Of a stretch of DNA of 15,704 nucleotides, positions 8,578 to 14,083 are shown piece by piece. Origin of the DNA: JAYZDF01 sp036337945 (GTDB taxonomy: Bacteria > Myxococcota > Kuafuiibacteriia > Kuafuiibacteriales > Kuafuiibacteriaceae); contig JAYZDF010000097.1 of the NCBI GenBank assembly GCA_036337945.1, positions 1 to 15,704 on the forward strand, in the 5' to 3' direction. How positions within the stretch are numbered: the first letter of the stretch is position 1; every line of letters begins with the position of its first letter. Under the pieces are notes generated by a model that saw only the letters and a program-made list of their open reading frames with translations, was not told where the DNA came from and searched no databases. The position numbers were made by a program, and so were the translations under genes.

Positions 8578-9318
8578 GTGAAGAATACAAATAAAGTTTA
8601 TGGATTTCAGTCGGTTAGAGAGGCGCTTGCGGCAGGAAATAAAATCGAAGTGCTCTACACTGCTCGCAAGAGAAATCGGTCAACAGATACGCTAATCACG
8701 GCAGCTCAAAAAGCTGGGGCTCGAGTAGAAAGCCGGAATCGGGATGAACTGACCAAACTTGCAGGTACGGATCGCCATCAAGGTGTAGTCGCTTTCTTGG
8801 AATCGAGTGGCGATGCGAGATTAGTCAGTGTTGAAGATCTCGTGCAGTTTGCAGATACTCTAAATGAGGACCCATTGATCCTTGTTCTCGACCAAATCCA
8901 GGATCCTCACAATCTAGGAGCACTTCTTAGGACTGCCTATGCACTCGGATTTCATGGTGCAATTATTCCAGATCGACGCGCGTGTCAGGTTACTCCAGCG
9001 GTGGTCAAGGTCTCGGCTGGAGCAGCGATACATCTCCGGATCGCGAGGGTTACCAACATCAAGAGGGCACTCGAGAAACTGAAGGATCGCGGTGTTTGGT
9101 GTGCTGCGGCTGTAATGAATGGTGAGGTTGCCGCGAAGGTTAATCTCCGAGGGCCACTGGCACTCGTCGTCGGAAGTGAAGGAGATGGTGTTCGTCGAAC
9201 GGTTGCGGAGACCTGTGATTACCTCGTAAGTGTTCCTATGAGCGCGAATTTCGATAGCCTCAATGCCTCGGTCGCAGGGGGAATCCTCATGTATGAGACC
9301 CTGAGGCAAAGAATGTGA
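8578..9318 (+). CDS. rlmB: 23S rRNA (guanosine-2'-O-)-methyltransferase RlmB (SpoU/TrmH family)
   Basis: SAM-dependent RNA 2'-O-ribose methyltransferase with a knotted SPOUT fold, 246 residues. The N-terminal L30e-like substrate-binding domain (5-75) opens with VYGFQSVREAL and ends with RHQGVVA, which favours RlmB over plain TrmH. SpoU motif 1 has Asn112 and Arg118 (NLGALLRTA), motif 2 is VVGSEGDGVR (197-206, Glu201), and motif 3 is VPMSANFDSLNASVAGG (219-235), forming the SAM knot. In E. coli the enzyme methylates G2251 in the 23S P loop; the same target is likely here. The start is GTG, with AAGAGG about 11 nt upstream. It follows pyrF at 17 bp and lies just upstream of the tRNA cluster, so it is close to other translation genes. 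The exact target base is inferred. Confidence 0.94.
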   Translation: MKNTNKVYGFQSVREALAAGNKIEVLYTARKRNRSTDTLITAAQKAGARVESRNRDELTKLAGTDRHQGVVAFLESSGDARLVSVEDLVQFADTLNEDPLILVLDQIQDPHNLGALLRTAYALGFHGAIIPDRRACQVTPAVVKVSAGAAIHLRIARVTNIKRALEKLKDRGVWCAAAVMNGEVAAKVNLRGPLALVVGSEGDGVRRTVAETCDYLVSVPMSANFDSLNASVAGGILMYETLRQRM

Positions 9319-9346
9319 AAATCCATAAATTACTTAGGCTTCTCAC

Positions 9347-9373
9347 TTGACATCGTCGAGGTGGTCACATACT
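9347..9373 (+). promoter_or_regulatory. Candidate sigma70-type promoter of the tRNA cluster
   Basis: A perfect TTGACA (9347-9352) is followed after 15 bp by CATACT (9368-9373), a four-of-six -10 box. The C-rich stretch just downstream resembles the GC-rich discriminator of stringently controlled stable-RNA promoters. It lies about 30 bp upstream of the first tRNA and downstream of the rlmB stop. The 15-bp spacing is short, so the exact -10 is uncertain. Confidence 0.55.
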
Positions 9374-9401
9374 CCCACCTGGCCTTTCGGCAGACGGTTT
9401 T

Positions 9402-9474
9402 GCTGGCGTAGCTCAATTGGCAGAGCACCGGTTTTGTAAACCGGCGGTTGTTGGTTCGATTCCGATCGCCAGCT
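9402..9474 (+). tRNA. tRNA-Thr (anticodon TGT)
   Basis: A full cloverleaf of 73 nt. The acceptor arms GCTGGCG and CGCCAGC pair perfectly. The anticodon stem CCGGT/ACCGG encloses loop TTTGTAA with anticodon TGT (9435-9437), and the T loop TTCGATT is standard. The discriminator is T and no CCA is encoded. First tRNA of the cluster; it decodes ACA and, by wobble, other Thr codons. Confidence 0.97.
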
Positions 9475-9544
9475 TACCTTTTTCTCCCGCTTTAACGGGG
9501 GACTATTGAAAGGATATTGTTTTTTGAAATTTATGTTTTGTTTC

Positions 9545-9631
9545 GGAGGGATGTCCGAGTGGCCAAAGGAATCAGGCTGTAAACCTGACGCGCGTCGCGC
9601 TTCGAAGGTTCGAATCCTTCTCCCTCCACCA
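9545..9631 (+). tRNA. tRNA-Tyr (anticodon GTA), 3' CCA encoded
   Basis: A class II tRNA with a long variable arm. The acceptor GGAGGGA pairs with TCCCTCC, followed by discriminator A and an encoded CCA (9629-9631). The anticodon stem TCAGG/CCTGA holds loop CTGTAAA with anticodon GTA (9579-9581). The extra arm GCGCGTCGCGC and T loop TTCGAAT are clear. It is the only tRNA in this cluster with a genomic CCA. Confidence 0.97.
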
Positions 9632-9681
9632 TTTATTTATTGATTTGATTAATTTTTTATTTATGGCTATTGGATACGTAC

Positions 9682-9754
9682 GCGGGAGTAACTCAGTTGG
9701 TAGAGTGTCAGCCTTCCAAGCTGAATGTCGCGAGTTCGAACCTCGTCTCCCGCT
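9682..9754 (+). tRNA. tRNA-Gly (anticodon TCC)
   Basis: A 73-nt cloverleaf with acceptor GCGGGAG/CTCCCGC, anticodon stem TCAGC/GCTGA and loop CTTCCAA with anticodon TCC (9715-9717). The D loop contains AGTTGGT and the T loop TTCGAAC. Discriminator T, no encoded CCA. Confidence 0.97.
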
Positions 9755-9788
9755 CTTTCCAAACCATTCAAACTTGTCAAGGGTGTGT

Positions 9789-9860
<72 letters not shown>

Positions 9861-9934
9861 CTCTATTTTCCCTTGGCAGGTTTGGATTCTTTGGTTTAGA
9901 CGTCGTCTCCGGAAATTATTGAGTGCTATTTTGA

Positions 9935-10008
9935 AGGGCAGTAGTTCTAATTGGTAGAACAGCGGATTCCAAATCCGACGGTTGGGGGTTCGAGTCCCTC
10001 CTGCCCTG
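9935..10008 (+). tRNA. tRNA-Trp (anticodon CCA)
   Basis: A 74-nt cloverleaf with acceptor AGGGCAG/CTGCCCT, discriminator G, T loop TTCGAGT and anticodon loop TTCCAAA with anticodon CCA (9969-9971). The anticodon stem GCGGA/TCCGA has one non-Watson-Crick closing pair (G27-A43). The 3' end is followed by CA rather than CCA. It lies 71 bp upstream of secE, the usual place in many bacteria. Confidence 0.96.
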
Positions 10009-10009
10009 C

Positions 10010-10051
10010 ATGGCTTTTTGTAGCCATAAGGGATTCTTCGTGTTAGCACGA
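10010..10051 (+). other. Two small hairpins between tRNA-Trp and secE
   Basis: ATGGCT (10010-10015) pairs perfectly with AGCCAT (10022-10027) around a six-base T-rich loop. TCGTG (10038-10042) pairs with CACGA (10047-10051) around TTAG. Neither is followed by a T-run, so they look more like tRNA processing or read-through structures than terminators. Confidence 0.4.
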
Positions 10052-10079
10052 CGGTCATCCCATTAGACGGAGTGTTAGA

Positions 10080-10463
10080 GTGCAAGGTGTACAACGATAT
10101 GTAGTTTTTAGTTTTCTTGTAGGGGCAGGGCTCCTGTGGGTGACGTTGAGCCGAATTCTGCAAGCATTGGCTTTCGCGATGAATGCGCCGGATATCGAAT
10201 TGATCGGTAGTCAGTTCACACTCTCTAAAGCAATTAGTATGGCGTTTTCCATTGGTGTTGCTTTCGTTGCTTTCAGAAACGAGAAAGTGAACCAGTTTTC
10301 TTCCGAAGTGGTTGCCGAACTCCGAAAGGTCACATGGCCTGGTAAAGAAGAGACCAAGCAGGCGACCATAGTCGTAATTATTACTACGCTCATCATCGCC
10401 CTTATCCTGGGAATATTTGATGCATTATGGGGATGGGCGACCGGATTTATCTACGCGGGCTAA
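10080..10463 (+). CDS. secE: Preprotein translocase subunit SecE
   Basis: An essential inner-membrane subunit that clamps SecY in the SecYEG protein-export channel. The 127-residue protein has three hydrophobic helices at about 6-27, 49-65 and 95-118. The amphipathic SecE signature FSSEVVAELRKVTWPGKEE (73-91) lies before the last one. The E. coli protein is also 127 residues with three helices, whereas many bacteria have a one-helix form of about 60, so this is the long type. The start is GTG with GGAG 7 nt upstream (10069-10072). It follows tRNA-Trp and precedes nusG by 56 bp, the standard pairing. Confidence 0.96.
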   Translation: MQGVQRYVVFSFLVGAGLLWVTLSRILQALAFAMNAPDIELIGSQFTLSKAISMAFSIGVAFVAFRNEKVNQFSSEVVAELRKVTWPGKEETKQATIVVIITTLIIALILGIFDALWGWATGFIYAG

Positions 10464-10519
10464 TTGACGCGGCTTTTTATAAGTAACACATACACTATCG
10501 AAGAAAGGGGCATTATTCA

Positions 10520-11197
10520 GTGGCAGTTGAACAAAACGATCAAGTTGAGCAAAGTGAAGAGACAACGGAAGGTGTAGAGAGCGAAGTTGTTGAAGCCGCT
10601 GAGCAGTCTGATACTTCGGCTTCTGAAGAGGTCGCCGAAGTTGTTAAACGACATAATCCGAATTGGAAATGGTACGTGGTCAACACCTATTCAGGGTTTG
10701 AGCAACGAGCGGAAAAAGGCCTGGCCGAGAAAATAAAGCTTGAAGGCCTCGAAGAGTACTTCGGTGAAATTCTGGTTCCAACAGAGAAGACCACGACGAC
10801 AGTTCGAGGAAGCAAGCGCAACATCACGCGCAAATTTTTCCCCGGCTACATGTTTGTACAGATGGAGCTGAACGACCGCGCATGGCATTGCGTGAAATCA
10901 ACTCCGAAAGTGACAGGTTTTGTCGGTGGGAACGGACGAAACCCGATTCCGGTGCGAGAAGCAGAGGTCAAAAAACTGACTCAGCAGATCGATGAGGGAA
11001 CCATCTCAGCGAAGCCTCAAATCGAGTTCGAGGAAGGTGAGCAGGTTCGAGTCATTGACGGTCCTTTCGCGAGCTTCAACGGTGTCATCGAGGAAGTCAA
11101 ACCTGAGAAACAAAAGCTCAAGGTTTTGGTATCTATCTTCGGTCGGGCAACTCCAGTTGAGCTGGATTACGGTCAAGTTGAGAAAACCACCGCCTAA
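10520..11197 (+). CDS. nusG: Transcription termination/antitermination factor NusG
   Basis: A universal elongation factor that binds the RNA polymerase clamp through its NGN domain and recruits Rho or ribosomal S10 through its KOW domain. NGN runs about 49-155, starting at KWYVVNTYSGFE and including FFPGYMFVQM (106-115). KOW runs about 172-224 with GEQVRVIDGPFASFNG. The GTG start has a good AAAGGGG site 9 nt upstream. At 225 residues it is longer than E. coli NusG (181), because residues 1-44 form a low-complexity acidic tail: 14 Asp/Glu and no Lys/Arg before residue 43. No Met start is available downstream of the tail, so the extension appears genuine. It is probably co-transcribed with secE. 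Confidence 0.97.
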   Translation: MAVEQNDQVEQSEETTEGVESEVVEAAEQSDTSASEEVAEVVKRHNPNWKWYVVNTYSGFEQRAEKGLAEKIKLEGLEEYFGEILVPTEKTTTTVRGSKRNITRKFFPGYMFVQMELNDRAWHCVKSTPKVTGFVGGNGRNPIPVREAEVKKLTQQIDEGTISAKPQIEFEEGEQVRVIDGPFASFNGVIEEVKPEKQKLKVLVSIFGRATPVELDYGQVEKTTA

Positions 11198-11385
11198 TTA
11201 TCGAGCGGTATAAATCTTCCTCAGAATCAATCAATACAATCGTAGCCCAAGCGCGAGGGTATGTTTACTCTGTAAGTCTCCCTGCAGTGTGCTTGCCGTG
11301 TTACTGTGGTCGAACCTGGATAACTAGGGGTTCCGGGTAATCTTAACTGTACCAGAGCGAGAGCGATACGTTTGCTTCAACCAAA

Positions 11386-11401
11386 ACCAGGGAAATGTTT
11401 T
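11386..11401 (+). repeat. Leader near-direct repeat, copy 1
   Basis: ACCAGGGAAATGTTTT matches the copy at 11542-11557 at 15 of 16 positions, 156 nt apart. The flanks also share scattered identity (a GCGAG element and ACGTT upstream of each copy), so a longer, decayed duplication of the leader is possible. Confidence 0.55.
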
Positions 11402-11474
11402 TAAGGGTAAACTCTCGGCCTTGCCGGCTGTCAAGCTAAGTAAAGCGTTTTCTCTAAAAAAAAGGAGTAATTGC

Positions 11475-11513
11475 TTGACGCGCTTTGTGAGACCTGGTGA
11501 GTGGCGAGCCTAA
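11475..11513 (+). CDS. Candidate 12-codon leader peptide upstream of rplK
   Basis: A TTG-initiated frame encodes MTRFVRPGEWRA and then TAA. A run of eight A and GGAG (to 11467) lies 7 nt before the TTG, a strong ribosome site that no other frame nearby explains. Codons 7-9 fall exactly on the left arm (11493-11501) of the long leader hairpin, so ribosomes translating it would melt that stem. This is the geometry of a translation-coupled leader, but the peptide has no run of one amino acid, and frames this short arise by chance. Speculative. Confidence 0.3.
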   Translation: MTRFVRPGEWRA

Positions 11514-11561
11514 AACGTTCATAAACTTGCGCTTGAAGCTCACCAGGAAAATGTTTTCCTG
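11493..11561 (+). promoter_or_regulatory. Two mutually exclusive hairpins in the rplK leader
   Basis: CCTGGTGAG (11493-11501) is perfectly complementary to CTCACCAGG (11539-11547), with a weaker inner stem GCGAG/CTTGC. The 3' arm overlaps a second hairpin, CAGGAAAATGTTTTCCTG (11544-11561), with seven base pairs and a four-base loop. Both cannot form at once. The second ends 49 nt before the rplK start. Neither is followed by a T-run, so a translational or processing switch is likelier than termination. Confidence 0.45.
11542..11557 (+). repeat. Leader near-direct repeat, copy 2
   Basis: ACCAGGAAAATGTTTT is the partner of the copy at 11386. It lies inside the switchable hairpin region, whereas copy 1 lacks the downstream TCCTG needed to fold the same way. 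Confidence 0.55.
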
Positions 11562-11610
11562 AGGCAACGATCATGGCTCAAGTTTAGAGAGGCGTTGGAA
11601 GAGATCAGTC

Positions 11611-12057
11611 ATGGCAAAGAAAGTACTTTCTCAAATTAAACTTCAAGTTCCCGCTGGAAAAGCGAATCCAGCACCGCCTGTAGGTCCCGCATTGGGCCAA
11701 CACGGTGTAAACATCATGGATTTCTGCAAGCAGTTCAATGCCAAGACGCAAGAGATGGCCAAGGACAACCTAGTCATCCCTGTCGTTATTACGGTCTATC
11801 AAGATCGTAGCTTCAGCTTCATGACCAAGACGCCACCAGCATCGGTTCTCATCAAGAAGACCATCGGTCTTCACTTGAACAAGAAACCTGCATCTGGTTC
11901 GCGTGAGCCTGGCAAAGTCAAGGTCGGCAAGATCTCATGGGATCAATGTCGCGAAATTGGTCAGGCAAAAATGAACGATCTGAATGCAAACGACGTAGAG
12001 GCGGCAGCGAAAATTATCGCTGGAACAGCGCGCTCTATGGGCGTTGATGTCGTTTAG
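11611..12057 (+). CDS. rplK: 50S ribosomal protein L11
   Basis: Binds the GTPase-associated centre of 23S rRNA at the base of the stalk, where elongation factors and RelA act. At 148 residues it is slightly longer than the usual 141-143. The N-terminal domain has the proline-rich signature PAGKANPAPPVGPALGQHG (14-32) and NIMDFCKQFNAKT. The C-terminal RNA-binding domain runs from about 70 (TPPASVLIKK) to the GTARSMGV end. ATG start with GGAAGAG 7 nt upstream. It leads the rplK-rplA pair after a long leader and precedes rplA by 77 bp, wider than in many genomes. Both genes are typically regulated by L1. Confidence 0.98.
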   Translation: MAKKVLSQIKLQVPAGKANPAPPVGPALGQHGVNIMDFCKQFNAKTQEMAKDNLVIPVVITVYQDRSFSFMTKTPPASVLIKKTIGLHLNKKPASGSREPGKVKVGKISWDQCREIGQAKMNDLNANDVEAAAKIIAGTARSMGVDVV

Positions 12058-12134
12058 GAACCTGTAAAAACACATTTTAGAGTAGGAGACTTCGAGCAAA
12101 GGGCTACGAGGTCGTTCGAACTACGGAGCAACAA

Positions 12135-12836
12135 ATGGCAAAGCACGGAAAAAAATACAGAGCTGCAGCAGAAAAAGTTGATGCAGCGAAACGTTACACG
12201 GCCCTAGAGGCCTGCACCTTAGCAAAAGAAACTGCGGTCGCTAAGTTCGACGAAACCATAGAGGTAGCAGTGCGACTCGGCGTTGACCCTCGGCATGCGG
12301 ACCAAAACATTCGTGGTGCTGTCGTTCTTCCTCATGGAACCGGTAAATCAAAACGCGTAGCGGTATTCACTCGTGGCGATAAACAACAGCAAGCTCGCGA
12401 CGCTGGCGCTGATGTTGTCGGTGCGGAAGACCTTGTAGAAAAGGTACAGGGCGGCTTCATGGATTTCGATGTTGTTGTCGCATCTCCTGACATGATGGCG
12501 CTTGTTGGTCGTCTTGGTCGTGTACTCGGTCCTCGCGGCTTGATGCCGAACCCAAAGACCGGAACAGTTACGCCTGATGTTGCGAAAGCTGTTAGCGATT
12601 CCAAAGGTGGTAAGATCGAATACCGAACGGCCAAAGACGGTATCGTTCACGCCCCAATCGTTAAAAAATCATTCGATGCAGAAAAACTTGTCGAAAATCT
12701 AACGACAGTTGTTGATGCACTTACTCGCGCCAAGCCGGCAACGGCTAAAGGCACTTACATGAAGTCAGTTACTGTTAGTGCGACGATGGGACCTGGAATT
12801 CGAGTGGATTCCAGCGACAGCGTCTTCTCTAAGTAA
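12135..12836 (+). CDS. rplA: 50S ribosomal protein L1
   Basis: Forms the mobile L1 stalk of the large subunit, moves deacylated tRNA out of the E site, and represses its own operon by binding mRNA. At 233 residues it is the usual size. Domain I is the N- and C-termini, including KFDETIEVAVRLGVDPRHADQNIRG (38-62). Domain II spans about 70-160, with the diagnostic LGRVLGPRGLMPNPKTGTV segment (about 127-145). The C-terminal block GTYMKSVTVSATMGPGIRVD is typical. ATG start with GGAG (12125-12128) 6 nt upstream. Second gene of the L11-L1 unit, followed by the rplJ leader. Confidence 0.98.
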   Translation: MAKHGKKYRAAAEKVDAAKRYTALEACTLAKETAVAKFDETIEVAVRLGVDPRHADQNIRGAVVLPHGTGKSKRVAVFTRGDKQQQARDAGADVVGAEDLVEKVQGGFMDFDVVVASPDMMALVGRLGRVLGPRGLMPNPKTGTVTPDVAKAVSDSKGGKIEYRTAKDGIVHAPIVKKSFDAEKLVENLTTVVDALTRAKPATAKGTYMKSVTVSATMGPGIRVDSSDSVFSK

Positions 12837-12845
12837 TTGAACGGA

Positions 12846-12982
12846 CTGTCCAAGACAGCGGGTCGCTCACAGAGCCATAATTCTCCGGTTTTACGAAGAG
12901 CCCGCCGAGACGGACCAGCGAACGCAACTTCCGTTGTGCTCTGGCCGTCATTGGACACCGAACCATCCCCGAACGGTGATGG
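12846..12982 (+). promoter_or_regulatory. Structured rplJ leader (candidate L10/L12 autoregulatory site)
   Basis: The 182-bp gap between rplA and rplJ folds by eye into several hairpins. CTGTC/GACAG lies at 12846-12858. GCGGG, a TCG bulge and CTC (12858-12868) pair with GAG-CCCGC (12898-12905). A long bulged stem has GACGG-A-CCAG (12909-12918) opposite CTGG-CCGTC (12941-12949), capped by CGCAAC-TTCC-GTTGTG. A hairpin lies at 12963-12982 (CCATC/GATGG). In E. coli and Bacillus the L10(L12)4 complex binds an rplJ leader; place and bulged shape fit, but I did not match the consensus base by base. Confidence 0.5.
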
Positions 12983-13002
12983 ACGGTCAGAAATAACAAC
13001 GG

Positions 13003-13012
13003 AAGGAGGTGA
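13003..13012 (+). promoter_or_regulatory. Near-perfect Shine-Dalgarno site of rplJ
   Basis: AAGGAGGTGA complements the 16S anti-Shine-Dalgarno over ten bases and ends 6 nt before the rplJ ATG. It is the strongest ribosome site in the window and fixes the rplJ start at 13019 rather than the second Met two codons on. Confidence 0.8.
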
Positions 13013-13018
13013 ATAACT

Positions 13019-13555
13019 ATGGCAATGACCCGTCAGGCAAAAGAAGAAATGGTTGGTAATCTTACCGATATGCTCGACAAGGCACGTGCAGGCTTGGTGT
13101 TTAATTACCAAGGTCTCAGTGTAGAGCAGGTTACCGATATTCGAAGACGTTTTCGTGAGGCAGACGTTCACTACCAAGTAGTGAAAAATACCCTTATGAA
13201 GATTGCGCTAAACGGTCGAGCTGTCGAAGGACTGTCTGATCAGTTCAAAGGCACAACGGCTATCGCGGTCAAATTTGACGACGAATACGGCAAGCTTGGT
13301 AAGACGGCTAAGGACCTGGCAAAAGAGTATGAGAAGCTTGAACCAAAAGGTGGCTTTGTTGAAGAAGACGTAATCGGTGACGAAAAGGCACTCGACGTCC
13401 TCGCTTCACTACCTACATTGGACGAAGCTCGGTCACAATTGCTTGGTGTACTCAACGCACCAGCATCGAAGTTACTGGCTCAATTGAATGCTCCAGCTTC
13501 GCAATTGTTGGCTGTATTTGAAGCGAAAATCGAAAAAGATAAAGAAGAGGCCTAA
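13019..13555 (+). CDS. rplJ: 50S ribosomal protein L10
   Basis: Anchors L7/L12 dimers to the ribosome and, bound to L12, usually represses its own mRNA. At 178 residues it is near the usual 165-175. The N-terminal rRNA-binding domain shows GLVFNYQGLSVEQVTDIRRRFREA and YQVVKNTLMKIA (about 23-62). A linker follows (to about 135), then a C-terminal helix built of three 11-residue units, QLLGVLNAPAS, KLLAQLNAPAS and QLLAVFEAKIE. Each unit is expected to hold one L12 dimer, so three dimers per L10 are plausible, compared with two in E. coli. It starts the rplJ-rplL unit behind its own structured leader and lies 42 bp before rplL. Confidence 0.97.
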   Translation: MAMTRQAKEEMVGNLTDMLDKARAGLVFNYQGLSVEQVTDIRRRFREADVHYQVVKNTLMKIALNGRAVEGLSDQFKGTTAIAVKFDDEYGKLGKTAKDLAKEYEKLEPKGGFVEEDVIGDEKALDVLASLPTLDEARSQLLGVLNAPASKLLAQLNAPASQLLAVFEAKIEKDKEEA

Positions 13556-13575
13556 ACGTACAGCGTTTATGTCTC

Positions 13576-13595
13576 AAGGAATTTAAAGGAATTTA
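13576..13595 (+). repeat. Perfect tandem duplication of the rplL Shine-Dalgarno segment
   Basis: AAGGAATTTA occurs twice head to tail (13576-13585 and 13586-13595), directly followed by AA and the rplL ATG. The proximal AAGGA is 7 nt from the start codon, ideal spacing; the distal one is 17 nt away and could act as a standby site. L12 is made in several copies per ribosome, so enhanced initiation would fit. Confidence 0.75.
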
Positions 13596-13597
13596 AA

Positions 13598-13975
13598 ATG
13601 GCAGATTTAGAGAAAATCATCGAAGACCTGTCAGCACTTACCGTTGTTGAAGCTGCTGACCTTGTAAAACAACTTGAAGAAAAATGGGGCGTTGAAGCTG
13701 CAAAAGGTGGCGGAGCAGTCATGATGGCAGCACCAGCAGACGGTGGTGGTGCCGCAGCTGAACAAACCGAATTCGACGTAATCTTGAAAGCACACGGCTC
13801 AAACAAGATCGCGGTCATCAAAGAAGTTCGTTCTTTGACCGGCCTCGGCTTGAAAGAAGCGAAAGCACTTGTGGACGGTGCGCCTAAGACACTCAAAGAG
13901 GGTATCGAAAAGGGCGAAGCTGAAGCCATCAAGGAAGCTCTTGAAAAGGCCGGCGCAGAAGTCGAAATCAAGTAA
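13598..13975 (+). CDS. rplL: 50S ribosomal protein L7/L12
   Basis: The multicopy stalk protein that recruits and stimulates translational GTPases. The 125-residue product has the standard parts. The N-terminal dimerisation helix pair (1-34) binds the L10 helix. A flexible Ala/Gly-rich hinge with GGGAVMMAAPADGGGAAA lies at about 37-55. The C-terminal factor-binding domain (57-125) has KIAVIKEVRSLTGLGLKEAKALVDGAPK (70-97). Lys residues in this last segment contact EF-G and EF-Tu in known homologues. It follows rplJ by 42 bp and uses a doubled Shine-Dalgarno site. A 303-bp structured gap then separates it from rpoB. Confidence 0.98.
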   Translation: MADLEKIIEDLSALTVVEAADLVKQLEEKWGVEAAKGGGAVMMAAPADGGGAAAEQTEFDVILKAHGSNKIAVIKEVRSLTGLGLKEAKALVDGAPKTLKEGIEKGEAEAIKEALEKAGAEVEIK

Positions 13976-13977
13976 TT

Positions 13978-14083
13978 ACCCTGAAAGGGTTGGCGCAATC
14001 TCTGAGGGGTTATACTGTATTCGCATAGCGCGACGACAGATAGTCCCGCAGGGAGGCCCTAGACTGGGGCGCCAACTCTTTTT
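13978..14083 (+). terminator. Candidate rplL-rpoB attenuator
   Basis: GGGTTGGCGC (13987-13996) pairs with GCGCCAACTC (14069-14078) over ten positions with one G-T. It is followed at once by five T (14079-14083). The 72-base interior holds its own hairpins, for example TCCC-GCA-GGGA (14044-14054). A small ACCCT/AGGGT hairpin (13978-13990) right after the rplL stop competes for the left arm. In E. coli a partial terminator in the same gap lowers rpoBC transcription relative to ribosomal genes; the same role is inferred here. The short T-run suggests partial termination. Confidence 0.55.

Larger units (their letters stand above)
11198..11610 (+). promoter_or_regulatory. 413-bp untranslated leader between nusG and rplK
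   Basis: No protein gene longer than a few codons is supported here. In other bacteria this gap carries the rplK promoter and a leader bound by ribosomal protein L1 for feedback control. Contents: a weak promoter-like pair TTAACT (11343-11348), 16 bp, GATACG (11365-11370); a 16-nt near-repeat; an A8-GGAG ribosome-like site; a 12-codon reading frame; and two competing hairpins, each listed separately. Autoregulation by L1 is family knowledge; I could not recognise the L1 site itself. Confidence 0.55.

Noticed and set aside
11209..11240. TATAAA (11209) and TACAAT (11235) as -10 boxes of an rplK promoter
   Set aside because: Neither has a recognisable -35 at 16-18 bp upstream.
11573..11587. A four-codon frame (ATG GCT CAA GTT TAG) with a GAGG site upstream of rplK
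   Set aside because: Too short to separate from chance; any spaced GAGG and ATG would produce it.
12755..13177. A minus-strand frame of 140 codons across the rplA-rplJ gap
   Set aside because: It overlaps the ends of two certain ribosomal genes and the structured leader, with no plausible ribosome site or domain.
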